Below the pieces are notes generated by a model that was not told the DNA's origin, did no database searches, and was given only the letters and a program-made list of their open reading frames with translations. The position numbers were made by a program, and so were the translations under genes. This document shows, one piece after another, positions 63,383 to 64,000 of a stretch of DNA of 64,000 nt (the stretch's first letter is position 1; the number at the start of each line of letters is the position of its first letter). Source of the DNA: Alteromonas genovensis (GTDB taxonomy: Bacteria > Pseudomonadota > Gammaproteobacteria > Enterobacterales > Alteromonadaceae); contig NZ_JAAAWO010000001.1 in the NCBI RefSeq assembly GCF_010500895.1, positions 434,001 through 498,000 of the forward strand, in the 5' to 3' direction.

Positions 63383-64000
63383 CTAAACTGCAATTCTACT
63401 ATCGTATACAAAATATTTAGCAATCGCCATGTATTCGTATATAGCCTTGCCAGTATTATTCAGTGCAGCATAGGAAGGTATTGTTATATAGGGTGTTAAC
63501 TCCCCAGAACTGTGAAAGTCTACACTTAATACCTGATGTTGAATTTTAAAATCTGAGAGAAGGCTAGACAGTCTGTAACGATGAGTGGCACTAGAAACTG
63601 CCACAATTGTTTTACCAGCTAAAGTTGCGTTTAAAGCGATCACCTCAGACCTTGTGTTATATCCCTTAGGAATAGCTACAATGTCGATGCCATCTACTCC
63701 TAGAGACGTCATAAATGATTTTGCTTTGTCAGCAAAAAAGATACTCTCGTCATTTAAAAAATTACCGCCAGTGAAATGAATCGGTACTTGAAGCTCTAAA
63801 TGTAATTGATAAGCTAACAGCATTCTCTGAAGTGAACACTCGTGCCAGCGAGTTATTTCAGGAACTTTTCCACCGCTATGATAATAGCAGGCTGGTACGA
63901 AAATAACCTCTGGTTTTGTTTTAATTTCATTTATTTCAAACTTCCAGAATTCTAAAGGATACAATAACAAATTCGCAACCCAAGGCTGAGAGAAGATAAG
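63383..64000 (-). CDS. ElyC/SanA/YdcF (DUF218) family protein, 5' end missing
   Basis: The frame stays open through the window end, so the true start lies beyond 64000; 205 residues are visible. They begin LIFSQPWVANLLLYPLE, the membrane-proximal segment of ElyC-type proteins, and continue VIFVPACYYHSGGKVPE, HFTGGNFLNDESIFFADKAK, and TRSEVIALNATLAGKTIVAVSSATHRYRL, the DUF218 core with its conserved glycines and the late S-x-x-H-x-x-R. ElyC affects peptidoglycan or undecaprenyl carrier use in E. coli. An internal TTG at 63970 is not the start. It heads the minus-strand group with the acyltransferase and ThiF genes. Partial. Confidence 0.8.
   Translation of the reverse strand, partial: LIFSQPWVANLLLYPLEFWKFEINEIKTKPEVIFVPACYYHSGGKVPEITRWHECSLQRMLLAYQLHLELQVPIHFTGGNFLNDESIFFADKAKSFMTSLGVDGIDIVAIPKGYNTRSEVIALNATLAGKTIVAVSSATHRYRLSSLLSDFKIQHQVLSVDFHSSGELTPYITIPSYAALNNTGKAIYEYMAIAKYFVYDSRIAV

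Noticed and set aside
63311-63499. A small plus-strand frame of 62 codons near the acyltransferase start
   Set aside because: It overlaps the ElyC-like gene antisense for most of its length and has no motif.
1-64000. CRISPR array, tRNA, rRNA, prophage or transposon
   Set aside because: No regularly spaced repeats, tRNA-like segments, integrase or transposase motifs were noticed.

Overview
The window looks like chromosome of a marine gammaproteobacterium of the Alteromonadaceae, most likely Alteromonas. This is inferred from the gene families and their order (FadE with a C-terminal extension, glnE, DUF350, hldE, then an exosortase/PEP-CTERM exopolysaccharide cluster) and from the moderate base composition. 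No database search was run. I see no rRNA, tRNA, CRISPR array, transposase or integrase.

Left flank (1-17.4 kb) is mostly housekeeping. fadE (minus) is followed by a clear terminator. A tightly coupled plus-strand module (2758-7574) encodes an RND/MMPL permease, a LolA-like periplasmic protein, an outer-membrane barrel and a small barrel, which suggests lipid traffic across the envelope. Then come a DUF3081-type protein, an LpxL-like lipid A acyltransferase, a TcpQ-domain protein, a membrane diguanylate cyclase, glnE, a DUF350 membrane protein, a GIY-YIG protein and hldE.

Centre (17.5-57.4 kb) is a large XrtA (exosortase A) exopolysaccharide cluster. The conserved XrtA core is the ATPase (17515), the minus-strand export operon (beta-barrel, tyrosine kinase, chain-length protein, Wza-like lipoprotein; 18758-23609), and the divergent plus-strand genes for the priming sugar transferase, deacetylase and exosortase A-EpsI fusion. 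The plus strand continues into a variable, visibly AT-richer region with a polymerase/ligase-like protein, two Wzx flippases, a signal-peptide-bearing AGE-family epimerase, glycosyltransferases and two pyruvyltransferase-like proteins, up to 38956. Facing it is a nearly gapless minus-strand operon (54193 to 39128): YetA-like protein, GT2, GT4, deacetylase-like, FemAB, amidotransferase, two GT4, O-ligase, sulfotransferase and an acyltransferase-SGNH gene that carries a C10 tract. A glycosyltransferase and a WcaF-like acetyltransferase (plus) and a CelD-like GNAT (minus) close the sugar section.

Right end (57.4-64 kb) holds a secreted protein with an atypical PEP-CTERM-like tail, preceded by a well-spaced sigma-54 (-24/-12) promoter and followed by a strong terminator, then the TPR lipoprotein PrsT. 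On the minus strand lies an ElyC-like gene (cut by the window end), a PEP-CTERM-associated N-acyl amino acid synthase-like gene and an E1-like ThiF gene. The inferred logic: sugar repeats are primed on undecaprenyl phosphate, decorated (acetyl, pyruvyl, sulfate), flipped, polymerised and exported, while exosortase A processes the sorted protein. The expected PrsK/PrsR regulators are not in the window and may lie outside it.

No gene-free stretch exceeds 300 bases. The longest are 11039-11326 (AT-rich, nothing recognised), 57409-57688 (sigma-54 promoter), 54194-54456 (sigma-70-like promoter) and 2498-2757 (divergent promoter space).
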